Shown here: positions 1-7,362 of the stretch, one piece after another | How positions within the stretch are numbered: position 1 is the first letter of the stretch | Layout of the letters: each line of letters opens with the position of its first letter | Assembly: GCA_018780435.1 (NCBI GenBank) | Contig: JADMJS010000469.1 | Location: 1 to 33,557 of the forward strand | Direction of reading: 5' to 3' | Origin: Myxococcales bacterium | Lineage (GTDB): Bacteria; Myxococcota_A; UBA9042; GCA-2863065 | DNA length: 33,557 bases | The notes under the pieces: generated by a model | The model's input: the letters and a program-made list of their open reading frames with translations, nothing else | Told to the model about the DNA's origin: nothing | Databases searched by the model: none | Program-made: the position numbers and the translations under genes

Positions 1-551
1 CGTCCTTCCCGCGCATGAGCCCCGCCGAAGAGGTGCGCGCCGACTACGAGACCGCCGGCCTCTCGCCGCTCGCCCACCCGGTCAGCTTCATCCGCCCCAT
101 GCTGGCCCGGCGCGGCGCGCTCGACATCCGCTCGCTCGAACGCCTGGGGGGTGTCGGCGAACCCACACCACGGCCGGGCACGGGCCCCGACGGCGCCCCG
201 CGCACCCGAACCGGCCCCGCTGACGGCCGCAAGGTTTTCGTCGGCGGCCTCATCGTCGGTCGCCAGCACCCCGGCACGGCCCGCGGATTTGTCTTCTTGT
301 CGCTCGAAGACGAGACCGGCCTCCTGAACGTCATCATCAGCCCCGACCTCTTCGCGGCCCAGCGCACCGAGATCACGCAGTACCCCTTCGTGGTGGTCGA
401 AGGTGTGCTGCAGTGCCGCGACCTCACGGTGAGCCTCAAGGCGAGCCGGGTCCATCCGCTCTGGGTGGATGGGCCGGAGGCCTCCGGGGGCAGCAAGATC
501 GAACACGCCGCGGCCCTGCTGGCGGCGCCGCCGTCGCGGGACTTCAGGTGA
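1..551 (+). CDS. dnaE2: Error-prone DNA polymerase DnaE2, C-terminal end (5' end outside window)
   Basis: The reading frame is open from the first full codon (base 3) and ends at TGA 549-551, so only about the last 182 residues are visible. They match the C-terminal OB-fold region of DnaE2-type polymerase III alpha subunits. An EEVRADYETAGLSPLAHP segment precedes the domain. A beta-rich core follows, with VFVGGLIVGRQHPGTARG and FLSLEDETGLLNVIISP, and the chain ends in the family-typical SRDFR. DnaE2 is a translesion polymerase that acts with ImuB in SOS mutagenesis. The PHP and catalytic domains lie upstream of the window, as would any imuA/imuB partners. An internal ATG at 15 is not the true start. 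The gene converges on the lipoprotein gene ending at 583, with a 31-bp gap and no obvious hairpin terminator. DnaE1 is less likely because of the short tail and the SRDFR ending. Confidence 0.9.
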   Translation, partial: SFPRMSPAEEVRADYETAGLSPLAHPVSFIRPMLARRGALDIRSLERLGGVGEPTPRPGTGPDGAPRTRTGPADGRKVFVGGLIVGRQHPGTARGFVFLSLEDETGLLNVIISPDLFAAQRTEITQYPFVVVEGVLQCRDLTVSLKASRVHPLWVDGPEASGGSKIEHAAALLAAPPSRDFR

Positions 552-582
552 ATGTCGAGGGTGGATGCCCGGCGCCGCGCGG

Positions 583-1968
583 CTACGGCGGTAAGCCCGG
601 ATCGTCTATCGGAACGAAGGAGCATTTTCCTTTCCAGTCGCACAAATCGTACGTCTCTGGGTCCTCGTCGTTGCAGTTCAGCTTCCCGAGGCAGTATCCG
701 TACTTGTCGCAGGAGTCATAAATGGTGCACTCCTTTCCGTCGTCGCACGCAGCCCCCTCCGCCAGCCAGAAGCCATGACACTGACCGGGGACGTCGGTGC
801 ACCGGTCATTGACGGAGCAAGGTTCGCCGTCATCGCAGGCCGTCCCATCGGCACCGAGGCCGATGTAGGCGCAGTACCAGCCGTTCGGATCGGGGACGCA
901 CTCCTCGATGACGCACTGGTACTCGGGACACACCACGGGCGTCCAGAGACAGCCGACCGTGGGCTCACAGGCGACGGCGAAGCAGGGCTTCTCGGGGCAG
1001 TCCATCGGGACATGCAGGCACTCGGGCCCCTTGCAGATCTCGTAGGTACACAGGTCGCCGTCTTCACACGCGCCATGCTGACCCAGACACTCGCCCTCGT
1101 AGCAGGCGTCGTTAGCGGTACATAGCTCGCCGTCATCGCACGGCGTCTCGTACGCCACGAGTTCATGGGAGCACGACCCGTCCGCCGGCGAACAGACGTC
1201 GGTGAGGCACGGATTCCCGTCATCACAGTCGATCGCCGGCGTGGAGAGACACTCGCCGCCCAGGCAGATGTCCAAGGTGCAGACGTCGCCGTCGGAGCAT
1301 GGCGCGCCATCGGCTACTGGAACCCAGGGCCAGTCGAAGGCCGGGGGATCGCAAGGGCCGAGGACGAGGCAGTCATCGGGGTTCTCATCCGTCGGCGCCA
1401 CGACCGTCACGGCCGGCCGGCACCCGGTCTTGACGTCGCAGCCCTCGTAACCGTTGCAGGCGATGCCGTCATCACACGGGATAGGCGTCCCGAGGCACTG
1501 CCCCTCGCTGCGGCAGGTATCGCCCGCCGTACACGCCGAGCCGTCATCACACCCGGACCCCACGGCCACGACGAAACGCGGGGCCTCGCCGGGCGTGCAC
1601 TGAAGCTCGTAACACTGAGGCCCTGGTGCCACGGGCAGCGGTCCCGCCGCGCACCCACGCGCAATGGGCCCAGCGCGTTCGGGACCACAGACCTCCCGGC
1701 CATTGCACGGATCGCCGTCGTCGCAGTCGCTATCGGTCTCGCAGGGTGACGCGACCCCATCTCCGGACGGGGCGTTGTCCGTGGTGTCCACCCCGACCGC
1801 GTCAGCACTGCCTGTATAGCCCGACCGAGTGTCTTCCGTGGCGGAGGGAGACGTGTCCTCGAGCTCGACCCGCGCCTCGCCGGCCGTCCCGATACAGCCG
1901 ACCATGGCGATGGCGCAAAGGGCCCACCGCCACGCAATCCGCCGCACGGTGCCACGAGCTACTCGCAT
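583..1968 (-). CDS. Cys-rich secreted lipoprotein with CDDG..CT..D.C repeats
   Basis: A 461-aa protein. Basic N-terminus (MRVARGTVRR), hydrophobic stretch and an imperfect lipobox (AMVGC, Cys about residue 25) suggest export and lipidation. An acidic Ser/Thr/Asp linker (about 30-70) follows, then a Cys-rich body to the end. Its repeating unit is roughly CDDG-x-x-CT-x-x-D-x-C-x-x-G-x-C-x-G, for example CDDGSACTAGDTC, CDDGELCTANDAC and CDDGEPCSVNDRC. This spacing recalls the Dictyostelium CTDC-type repeat and is common in myxobacterial surface proteins of unknown role. The regular Cys pairs suggest disulfide-bonded extracellular modules, and the Asp/Asn residues could bind Ca2+. No enzymatic domain is visible. 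The ATG at 1968 has no strong Shine-Dalgarno in front of it. The family assignment is by pattern only and the function is unknown. Confidence 0.75.
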   Translation of the reverse strand: MRVARGTVRRIAWRWALCAIAMVGCIGTAGEARVELEDTSPSATEDTRSGYTGSADAVGVDTTDNAPSGDGVASPCETDSDCDDGDPCNGREVCGPERAGPIARGCAAGPLPVAPGPQCYELQCTPGEAPRFVVAVGSGCDDGSACTAGDTCRSEGQCLGTPIPCDDGIACNGYEGCDVKTGCRPAVTVVAPTDENPDDCLVLGPCDPPAFDWPWVPVADGAPCSDGDVCTLDICLGGECLSTPAIDCDDGNPCLTDVCSPADGSCSHELVAYETPCDDGELCTANDACYEGECLGQHGACEDGDLCTYEICKGPECLHVPMDCPEKPCFAVACEPTVGCLWTPVVCPEYQCVIEECVPDPNGWYCAYIGLGADGTACDDGEPCSVNDRCTDVPGQCHGFWLAEGAACDDGKECTIYDSCDKYGYCLGKLNCNDEDPETYDLCDWKGKCSFVPIDDPGLPP

Positions 1969-2036
1969 TCGCCCGACCGGCAGAGCACGACGACATCACT
2001 CGGGAGCGTCATCAGCAAGGTCCCTCCTCCCGGAGA

Positions 2037-2888
2037 CACGTCGATCGAGGCAAGGCGGACGTCCAGCACAGGCGCCATCGCAGCACTATGCAGCACGACC
2101 GGCCGGACGTCGCCATCGCTCCCGGGTGTCGGTAAGCGGCGCCGGCACTTTGACGGGTATGGCTCGGAGCCGTACGGTCACACCGGGAGCGAAACGACCC
2201 CCTGCTCACCGGGGACGCGTCGCCACCACCGAGGCCGAACGACGTGGACTACGTCGTCGACCTCGGCCTCATCCGCCGTACGGCTCGCGGCATCGAGATC
2301 GCGAACCCCATCTACCAAGAGGTGCTCCCGAGAGAGCTCAGTGTGTCTGCGGGTGACGCGATGCCGCACACGGACCGAATGGCCGCGCGAAGCCATTGGC
2401 GCCTGCCGGACGGTCGCCTCGATCTCCGAGGTGTCCTCGACGCGTTCATCGACTTCTGGCGAGAGCACGGCGAGTGGATGGTCCGCCATCAGGAGTGGTC
2501 CGAAGCGGCCCATCAGCTCATCGTCATGGCCTTCCTTCAGCGCCTCGTGAACGGAGGCGGCACGATCGCGCGGGAGTACGGACTCGGTCGTGGGCGCCTC
2601 GATCTCCTCATCCGCTGGGCCGTCACGGTCGACGCTGACGGCTGCATCCGCTCCGACGACCGTCATGCGCTTGAGCTGAAGGTGTGGCGCGACGGGCAGA
2701 AGGATCCGCTCCCGAGCGGGCTCGTCCAGCTCGACGGCTACCTCCGTCGACTTGGTCTCTCCACCGGCACGCTCATGCTCTTCGACGCCCGAAGCGCCGC
2801 GCCGGCAGGTGACGGCTGGGCCACGCGTGGGCAATTCAGCGAGCTCGCGACGCCGTCGGGCCTCACCGTGACCGTCCTTCGACTCTGA
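2037..2888 (+). pseudogene. 5'-truncated AAA-type ATPase with C-terminal PD-(D/E)XK nuclease-like domain
   Basis: The frame is open from 2154 to TGA 2886-2888. Its peptide matches the C-terminal half of AAA-like ATPase proteins fused to a PD-(D/E)XK domain: ERNDPLLTGD, then YVVDLGLIRR and IANPIYQEVLPRELS, then AFLQRLVNGGGTIAREYGLG, and the nuclease-like core GRGRLDLLI...HALELKVWRDG (D...E-x-K). The expected upstream ATPase with its Walker motifs is absent. Weak family-like sequence (HVDRGKADVQHRR) may continue in the same frame from about 2037, interrupted by TAA 2133-2135 and TGA 2151-2153, so the gene looks decayed rather than re-started. A GTG at 2244 could still allow a 214-aa product holding the nuclease-like part. 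Loss of the ATPase half is seen directly. The 5' boundary of the remnant is uncertain. Confidence 0.65.
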
Positions 2889-2922
2889 CCCGCGCGGTGT
2901 GCCAGGCCACGTCCAAAGCTTC

Positions 2923-2961
2923 GCGTGCACCCAAGGCGTGCTTTCGGCATAGTCCGCCGCC
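2923..2961 (+). promoter_or_regulatory. Putative leaderless promoter of the methyltransferase gene
   Basis: A -10-like hexamer CATAGT (2948-2953) lies exactly 8 nt before the ATG at 2962. A TGCACC (2926-2931) lies 16 nt further upstream as a possible -35. Transcription from such a site would begin at or next to the start codon. The same 39-nt layout (GCGTGCACCC, 7 nt, GCTTTCGGCATAGTCCGC, 4 nt, ATG) recurs before the pyrophosphatase gene at 6701-6739. The conserved sequence and spacing support a functional element. The assignment as a promoter is inference. Confidence 0.5.
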
Positions 2962-3954
2962 ATGACCGACCCAGCCTCCAGCCTCCCGCGCACCCCGACC
3001 ACCCCTCCGTCCAGCGCACCGGACGGCTTCGTCCAGAAGGCCCGGGCGTATTGGACGCCCGAGCTGCTCGCCAAGCTGGTCGCCGGGCACAAGTACCACG
3101 TGCTCCCCACGACCGCGCCGCTGCTCCTGAGAGCGCTCGGGCTCCTGAACAAGGACGCCTCGATGTCGGCGGACAGCACGCGGAAGTTCATTCAGGTGAA
3201 CCACCTCCTCGCGCAGTTCCGGCCGCACCTCGAGGAGCTCAATCAGCGCCACCCCCGCGTCCGGATCCTCGACGCCGGCTGTGGCAGCTCGTTTCTGACC
3301 TTTCTGCTGGCGTGGGCTTACCGCGAGCTCTGGAAGCACCCCGCGCTCCTGGTCGGGATCGACAGTAACGAGAAGCTCATCGCCAAGAACCAGGCCACGG
3401 CCGCGGAGATGGGGGCCAGCGACACGCTCCGCTTCTCGGCGATGGCCCTCGATCAGCTCGTCTGGGAGGACCTCCTGCGCACCCACGGTGAGGAGGTCGA
3501 CGCCGACGCCAAGAAGTCCCGTCCCCACGCGGTTGTCGCTCTCCACGCCTGCGACACCGCGACGGACGACGCCATCGCCCATGGGATCCGCCTCAAGTCC
3601 GACTTCATCGCGGTGGCGCCGTGCTGTCAGGCCGAGCTCGCCCGGAAGTGGAAGGAGCTCGCCGAGTCCGGCGCCTCGAACCCACTGAGGCCCGCCTACC
3701 AGAACCCGCACCTGCGGCGGGAGCTCGCGGCTCACATGACCGATCTCCTGCGGGTCCTGATCCTCCGCGGGCACGGCTATGAGGTCACGACGACGGAGTT
3801 CACGATGTCTCACGCGACCCCGAAGAACACGCTCATCATGGCGACCCGTCGCGGGAACTATCACCGCGAGTCGCAGGCGGAGTACGGCGAGCTCGTGAGG
3901 TGGCTGGGCGGCTCCGAGATCGCGCTGGCGGCGAAGGTGCCCTTCGAGGCCTGA
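2962..3954 (+). CDS. SAM-dependent methyltransferase (Methyltransf_32/GSTCD-like)
   Basis: A 330-aa protein with a Rossmann-type methyltransferase core. The SAM-binding motif I is RILDAGCGSSFLTFLL (about residues 100-115). GIDSNEKLI follows as the acidic motif II, then VVALHACDTATDDAIAHGI and VAPCCQAELA, which are typical of the GSTCD/Methyltransf_32 group often annotated only as 'methyltransferase domain protein'. The substrate is unknown; RNA or protein methylation is possible by analogy. The ATG at 2962 sits 8 nt after a -10-like hexamer. The 3' 265 bp (3690-3954) exist a second time at 6415-6679, immediately upstream of the pyrophosphatase gene, so the gene sits at the left edge of an insertion-like segment. 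The present copy is complete, with a normal C-terminus ending KVPFEA. Confidence 0.8.
   Translation: MTDPASSLPRTPTTPPSSAPDGFVQKARAYWTPELLAKLVAGHKYHVLPTTAPLLLRALGLLNKDASMSADSTRKFIQVNHLLAQFRPHLEELNQRHPRVRILDAGCGSSFLTFLLAWAYRELWKHPALLVGIDSNEKLIAKNQATAAEMGASDTLRFSAMALDQLVWEDLLRTHGEEVDADAKKSRPHAVVALHACDTATDDAIAHGIRLKSDFIAVAPCCQAELARKWKELAESGASNPLRPAYQNPHLRRELAAHMTDLLRVLILRGHGYEVTTTEFTMSHATPKNTLIMATRRGNYHRESQAEYGELVRWLGGSEIALAAKVPFEA
3690..3954 (+). repeat. 265-bp direct repeat, left copy (methyltransferase 3' end)
   Basis: Bases 3690-3954 and 6415-6679 align without gaps at an offset of 2725. By my reading there are only four mismatches, all in the last quarter: GAG/GAA, TAC/TAT, CTG/CTC and GCG/GTG. 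Three are synonymous and one changes Ala to Val. Identity stops precisely at the methyltransferase stop codon. The left copy is part of the intact gene and the right copy is an orphan. The repeats bound the debris and the two nuclease-like genes between 3955 and 6414. Confidence 0.95.
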
Positions 3955-4108
3955 ACTCAGCGACAGCCTCGACAACGAGGACGATGGCGCGACCGACCAG
4001 CGCTTCGACCCGAACCCGGATGGCTTGCCCGACTACACCTACGACGACTGCAATGACGTCGAGGACGACGACGACGGACAGCTCGACGAAGTCCCGCCCG
4101 ACGTGACA
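3955..4108 (+). pseudogene. Asp-rich MopE-like gene fragment
   Basis: Directly after the methyltransferase stop, the plus frame starting at 3953 is open to a TGA near 4160 but has no start codon. It reads as an acidic peptide with MopE-like character, for example DSLDNEDDGATDQRFDPNPD followed by YDDCNDVEDDDDGQLDE. This resembles the repeats of the large lipoprotein at 9295-13338 but is on the opposite strand. It appears to be an internal piece of a secreted Ca-binding-repeat protein brought here by rearrangement. Its right end meets an inverted lectin-like fragment near 4110-4120. No expression signal is visible. Confidence 0.45.
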
Positions 4109-4121
4109 CTTCCGGCAGATG

Positions 4122-4500
4122 GAGCAGCTCGTCACAGGTCGCTTTCGCGGCCGACCACGTGACCCGATGGTTGCAGAACGTGTAGTCGCGGCCGTTGTAG
4201 GAGTAGGGCTCGCACGGGAGAGGGCAGCCGGGGCCGTCGTCGATGCCGCCATTGCAGTCCGAGTCGACCCCATCCGCGCAGGCGTCGACGGTAGCCCTAA
4301 CGCACGACGACGATCGACCCAGCCGCCCTACGGGGTCGCGCACTCGGACGATCCATGGTCGGTCATGAGACACACGAGGTCCCCGCCGCACCGAAGCTTG
4401 AGGACGTCGGCGTGGTCACCGAGGCCCTCGACTAGGGCGAGCTCCTGTGCGATCAAGCACTTCGATGAGCAGTGATGACCACAACGGCCGCGGGGGGGAG
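4122..4500 (-). pseudogene. Broken MopE-motif/C-type-lectin-like lipoprotein fragment
   Basis: Read on the minus strand, 4290-4122 encodes a MopE motif (ACADGVDSDCNGGIDDGPGC) followed by the beginning of a C-type-lectin-like domain (YSYNGRDYTFCNHRVTWSAA, then KATC). The homology then stops. Further upstream on the same strand (about 4500-4340), in another frame, there is a Cys-containing peptide (CSSKCLIAQEL, LRCGGDLVCLMTDHGSSEC) ending at a TAG. The simplest reading is a truncated gene for a secreted protein with at least one frameshift near 4340 and its 3' part deleted. The lectin call rests on the short W-S-x-A-x-x-x-C signature and is moderate. Confidence 0.45.
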
Positions 4501-4521
4501 GCGGGGTAGCCCCCGGAACAC

Positions 4522-5484
4522 ATGGCGCGCCCTCCGTTTGTCCCCACCCCGTTCGCCCGTGAACTGACCGCCCACCTGTGCGCGTGGCGTAGGGGCTATG
4601 ACGGATCGAGTCACCCGATGCTCTCGCATTGGGAAGACGGGATCCACCCTGGCTTTCGGGACGCGGCGATAGCCGTGGTGGCTGAGGACGAGGTCAAGCT
4701 GCACGACTTTGCCGCCGCGCTGACCAGCTCGCAGATGTTCGCGCTCAACCTGTTCATCCCGTGGAGATCCGGGGTACGCACCGGGCTGGAGAACCTCGTC
4801 GGCCGGGCGCTAGGCGAGCGCGTCAGCCTTGAGCGCGTAGCCTTAGAATGGGTGCCGCCCGGGGCTCTCCTCGGCGAGATCGACGGGGACCGGCCCCGCG
4901 AGGATGAGCCGGCCACCGGGGTAGACGTCGTGCTCTGGGGGCTCGACGAAACGGGTGCGCGGATCGCCGTGCTCGTCGAGGTCAAGCTCGGCGAGGGTGG
5001 CTTCACCGCGTGTGGCGGTCGCGAGAGCAAGGGCAACCGTCGAAAGGACGTCTGTGCTTCGGCCGAGACCTTCTTCCGCGATCCATCCGCCTGCTACCTG
5101 CAGCACCCCCGGGGCAAGGCGCGCGACCGTCGGTACTGGGAGATCTTCGCGCGGTCGCACGGGAGCGTTCGAGCTGCGTTTCCCGGCGCCCAAGCGGTCG
5201 GAGGGTGTCCGTTCGCGGGACAGGCGCAACAGCCCATGCGGAACCTGGCACTCGCTGAGGCGCTCGTGCAGGGGCACGTCGTGAGCCGGTCCTGGTTCGC
5301 GCTCTGTGCTCACGACCACAACCCCGACGTCGCGGGGCACTGGGCCGCTTGGCGCTCGCTCTTACCTGCTTCAGTACCCGCACCGGTGATGCGCGCCTCC
5401 GACGTTGTAGCGGCCGGGCGAGCGGACGGCCACGGCGAGTGGGCCGACTGGATGACCGAGCGGTACCGGCTCGGTTCGCCATGA
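4522..5484 (+). CDS. PD-(D/E)XK nuclease-like protein (PGN_0703-like restriction endonuclease family?)
   Basis: A 320-aa protein with no signal peptide. The nuclease-like core is around residues 130-165: TGVDVVLWG supplies the Asp, then IAVLVEVKLGEGGFTACGG supplies the E-x-K after a beta strand. Downstream are CYLQHPRGKARDRRYWEIF, GGCPFAGQAQQPMRNLALAE and a terminal Trp-rich helix. The EVK-x(5)-F-x-x-CGG and CPF...MRNLALA layout resembles proteins annotated as PGN_0703-family putative restriction endonucleases; this is recalled, not searched. The stop codon overlaps the next start as ATGA (5481-5484), so the two genes are probably translated together. It lies inside the segment bounded by the 265-bp repeats. 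Likely cytoplasmic DNA cleavage, possibly host defence. Substrate and activity are unknown. Confidence 0.6.
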   Translation: MARPPFVPTPFARELTAHLCAWRRGYDGSSHPMLSHWEDGIHPGFRDAAIAVVAEDEVKLHDFAAALTSSQMFALNLFIPWRSGVRTGLENLVGRALGERVSLERVALEWVPPGALLGEIDGDRPREDEPATGVDVVLWGLDETGARIAVLVEVKLGEGGFTACGGRESKGNRRKDVCASAETFFRDPSACYLQHPRGKARDRRYWEIFARSHGSVRAAFPGAQAVGGCPFAGQAQQPMRNLALAEALVQGHVVSRSWFALCAHDHNPDVAGHWAAWRSLLPASVPAPVMRASDVVAAGRADGHGEWADWMTERYRLGSP

Positions 5485-6407
5485 TCCGTTACGCCCGTGC
5501 ACCTTCGGCTGCTTTCGCCGGGCTCCTTTCGCGGGGCGGCATCCTTTCCCCCCTCCTCGCCCATCGCGTCGTCGCTGGTTTGCCCCTCGACCTGCACCTG
5601 CGCGAGCGCGACCACATCCACGCCTACTGTGGGCTCACGCGGCTCATTGACGCCTCGTTCTCCGGAGGGCGCATCCTGGTGACCGCCCACACCACCTACA
5701 CCAGCCAGTCTTGCGCCGGTGGACTGTTCCGCCCCTGGTCGTGCGACGAGGGCGGGTTTGTCGATGCCGTTCACGGGTACCTCGAGGGAGTCGCCGTGAG
5801 GCCCGCGCTCGTGCAGCACGAGGGTGCCGTTCAGGCGGCGTGGGCGGCCGTTCGGAGTCCCTGGGTGCCGTTCGATCGGGAGGCGGTGCTCGGGTACACC
5901 GACTCAGCCGCGCAGGCGACGGGCCGAGCCTTCCTAGAGATCGCGGCGGCAAGGGCCGAGCTGGAGCGAGTCCGGACAGCTGGACGGTGGGCAACGTTGC
6001 CCGTAGGCAAGGTCGGCGCCGAACTGGACCAGCTCGCTGTGGACCCGGCCGGGCGCCTTGTGCTGATCGAGTTGAAGAACGCCGCCGCAAAGCCCGAGTC
6101 CGTCTACTACTCGCCGCTCCAACTTCTTCAATACCTTCACGAGTGGGCGATCGCCCTCGATGTCGTGCGCGAGCAGCTTCACGAGTTCATGGCGGCGCGA
6201 ATCGCGCTCGGCATGTCGCCTCCCGACATGCCAAGACTGAGCGGCGGGCTACGCCCAGTAGTCGCATTCGGGGCAGACCTTCGCAACGCGGAGGTGCGGT
6301 CCCGCTTTGAGGTCGTGCGCGCGATTGCGAACGGGCACCTACCCGCCGGGGTGTCGCCCATCGAAGTGTGGGCCATGGAGGGCGGGAGGCCGGTGCGCCT
6401 CGACTGA
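5481..6407 (+). CDS. Second PD-(D/E)XK nuclease-like protein, coupled to the preceding gene
   Basis: A 308-aa protein. The ATG at 5481 is chosen because it overlaps the upstream TGA as ATGA; the frame is open further upstream, but only over the preceding gene. The C-terminal half contains a plausible PD-(D/E)XK core: KVGAELDQLAVD, LVLIELKNAAAK (D...E-x-K, about residues 180-205), then a helix YSPLQLLQYLHEWAIAL, where a Gln-rich helix is typical after the E-x-K strand. The N-terminal part (RGGILSPLLAHRVVAGLPLD, HIHAYCGLTRLIDASFSGG) has no family I can name. No signal peptide is visible. It ends 8 bp before the orphan repeat of the methyltransferase. Pairing with another nuclease-like gene suggests a two-subunit nuclease or a restriction/defence module. 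This is inference from the motifs. Confidence 0.55.
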   Translation: MIRYARAPSAAFAGLLSRGGILSPLLAHRVVAGLPLDLHLRERDHIHAYCGLTRLIDASFSGGRILVTAHTTYTSQSCAGGLFRPWSCDEGGFVDAVHGYLEGVAVRPALVQHEGAVQAAWAAVRSPWVPFDREAVLGYTDSAAQATGRAFLEIAAARAELERVRTAGRWATLPVGKVGAELDQLAVDPAGRLVLIELKNAAAKPESVYYSPLQLLQYLHEWAIALDVVREQLHEFMAARIALGMSPPDMPRLSGGLRPVVAFGADLRNAEVRSRFEVVRAIANGHLPAGVSPIEVWAMEGGRPVRLD

Positions 6408-6414
6408 GACACTT

Positions 6415-6679
6415 GCCCGCCTACCAGAACCCGCACCTGCGGCGGGAGCTCGCGGCTCACATGACCGATCTCCTGCGGGTCCTGATCCTCCGCGGGCACG
6501 GCTATGAGGTCACGACGACGGAGTTCACGATGTCTCACGCGACCCCGAAGAACACGCTCATCATGGCGACCCGTCGCGGGAACTATCACCGCGAGTCGCA
6601 GGCGGAATATGGCGAGCTCGTGAGGTGGCTCGGCGGCTCCGAGATCGCGCTGGCGGTGAAGGTGCCCTTCGAGGCCTGA
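6415..6679 (+). pseudogene. Orphan 3' end of the methyltransferase gene (right repeat copy)
   Basis: This encodes the last 87 residues of the methyltransferase, beginning AYQNPHLRRELAAHMTDLL and ending KVPFEA, with one substitution (Ala to Val) relative to the complete gene at 2962-3954. An ATG at 6368 in the tail of the nuclease gene gives an in-frame 103-aa reading frame, but its first residues are out-of-frame nuclease sequence, so it is not a genuine start. Because it directly abuts the pyrophosphatase promoter, this may be the original 3' end displaced when the intervening DNA arrived. Confidence 0.85.
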
Positions 6680-6700
6680 GGCAAGAGAGGCCGTGACGGC

Positions 6701-6739
6701 GCGTGCACCCCGCGCGCGCTTTCGGCATAGTCCGCGGTC
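6701..6739 (+). promoter_or_regulatory. Putative leaderless promoter of ppa
   Basis: CATAGT (6726-6731) is followed by 8 nt and the ATG at 6740. TGCACC (6704-6709) lies 16 nt upstream of it. Sequence and spacing match the element at 2923-2961 almost exactly; only the 7-nt spacer block and the last 4 nt before ATG differ. No Shine-Dalgarno is present between the hexamer and the start, which fits leaderless transcription. Confidence 0.5.
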
Positions 6740-7357
6740 ATGACTGAACCCGCCTTCTCCCGCTTTCGTCCTCATCCCTGGCACGGCCTCGCCGTGGGCC
6801 CGAACGCGCCGTCACTCGTGACTGCGTTCATCGAGATCACACCCTTCGACTCGATCAAGTACGAAGTCGACAAGGCCACCGGCTACCTGCGCGTCGACCG
6901 GCCACAGCGCGGGGCCTCTTCTCCGCCGACGCTGTACGGCTTCATCCCACGAACGTGGTGCAAGGACCGCGTCGCCGCGCTGTCGCCGGGCGCCATCCGC
7001 GGCGACGGCGATCCGCTCGACATCTGCGTCGTTAGCGAGCGCCCCATCTCTCGCTCCGAGGTCATCCTCACGGCACGGGTCATCGGCGGGCTCCGCATGA
7101 TCGACCGCGGTGAAGCGGACGACAAGATCGTCGCGGTCCTCTCGACCGACGCGATCTGGGGCGAGGCCACCGAACTCGACCAGATCCCAGCGGCGCTCGT
7201 CGAACGCCTGCGCCACTACCTTGAGACCTACAAGCTCGTCCCGGGTTCAGGTCACCAGCCCGTCGTCATCGACGCGATCTACGGCCGCGCCCACGCCGAA
7301 GCCGTGGTCCTCGCTGCGATGGCCGACTACGACGCCGGCTTCGGTGGGGAACCCTGA
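6740..7357 (+). CDS. ppa: Inorganic pyrophosphatase, family I
   Basis: A 205-aa protein that hydrolyses pyrophosphate to phosphate in the cytoplasm, driving biosynthetic reactions forward. Family I signatures are present in order: [15 protein letters not shown] (substrate-binding Lys/Glu), YGFIPRTWC, the Mg2+-binding [16 protein letters not shown], and [10 protein letters not shown] with further metal-binding Asp residues. Length is slightly above the bacterial norm of about 175 aa, owing to an N-terminal extension (about 30 residues, [20 protein letters not shown]). The ATG at 6740 is supported by the 8-nt-spaced -10-like hexamer. The N-formylglutamate-amidohydrolase-like gene begins 5 bp after the stop, so the two are probably cotranscribed. 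Confidence 0.93.
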   Translation: MTEPAFSRFRPHPWHGLAVGPNAPSLVTAFIEITPFDSIKYEVDKATGYLRVDRPQRGASSPPTLYGFIPRTWCKDRVAALSPGAIRGDGDPLDICVVSERPISRSEVILTARVIGGLRMIDRGEADDKIVAVLSTDAIWGEATELDQIPAALVERLRHYLETYKLVPGSGHQPVVIDAIYGRAHAEAVVLAAMADYDAGFGGEP

Positions 7358-7362
7358 CCGCC

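Noticed and set aside
2178..3975. Minus-strand frames 2178-3191 and 2863-3975
   Set aside because: They are complementary to the nuclease-domain remnant and the methyltransferase gene, whose motifs are clear. The minus products are Arg/Val/Leu/Gly-rich without motifs.
6368..6414. ATG at 6368 as the start of a small methyltransferase-like protein
   Set aside because: The first residues come from the nuclease gene read out of frame. The remainder is only the duplicated C-terminal part without a SAM-binding site.
3955..6414. Complete integrative element with integrase
   Set aside because: No integrase, transposase or inverted terminal repeats were recognised. Only the flanking direct repeat of a gene end supports mobility.
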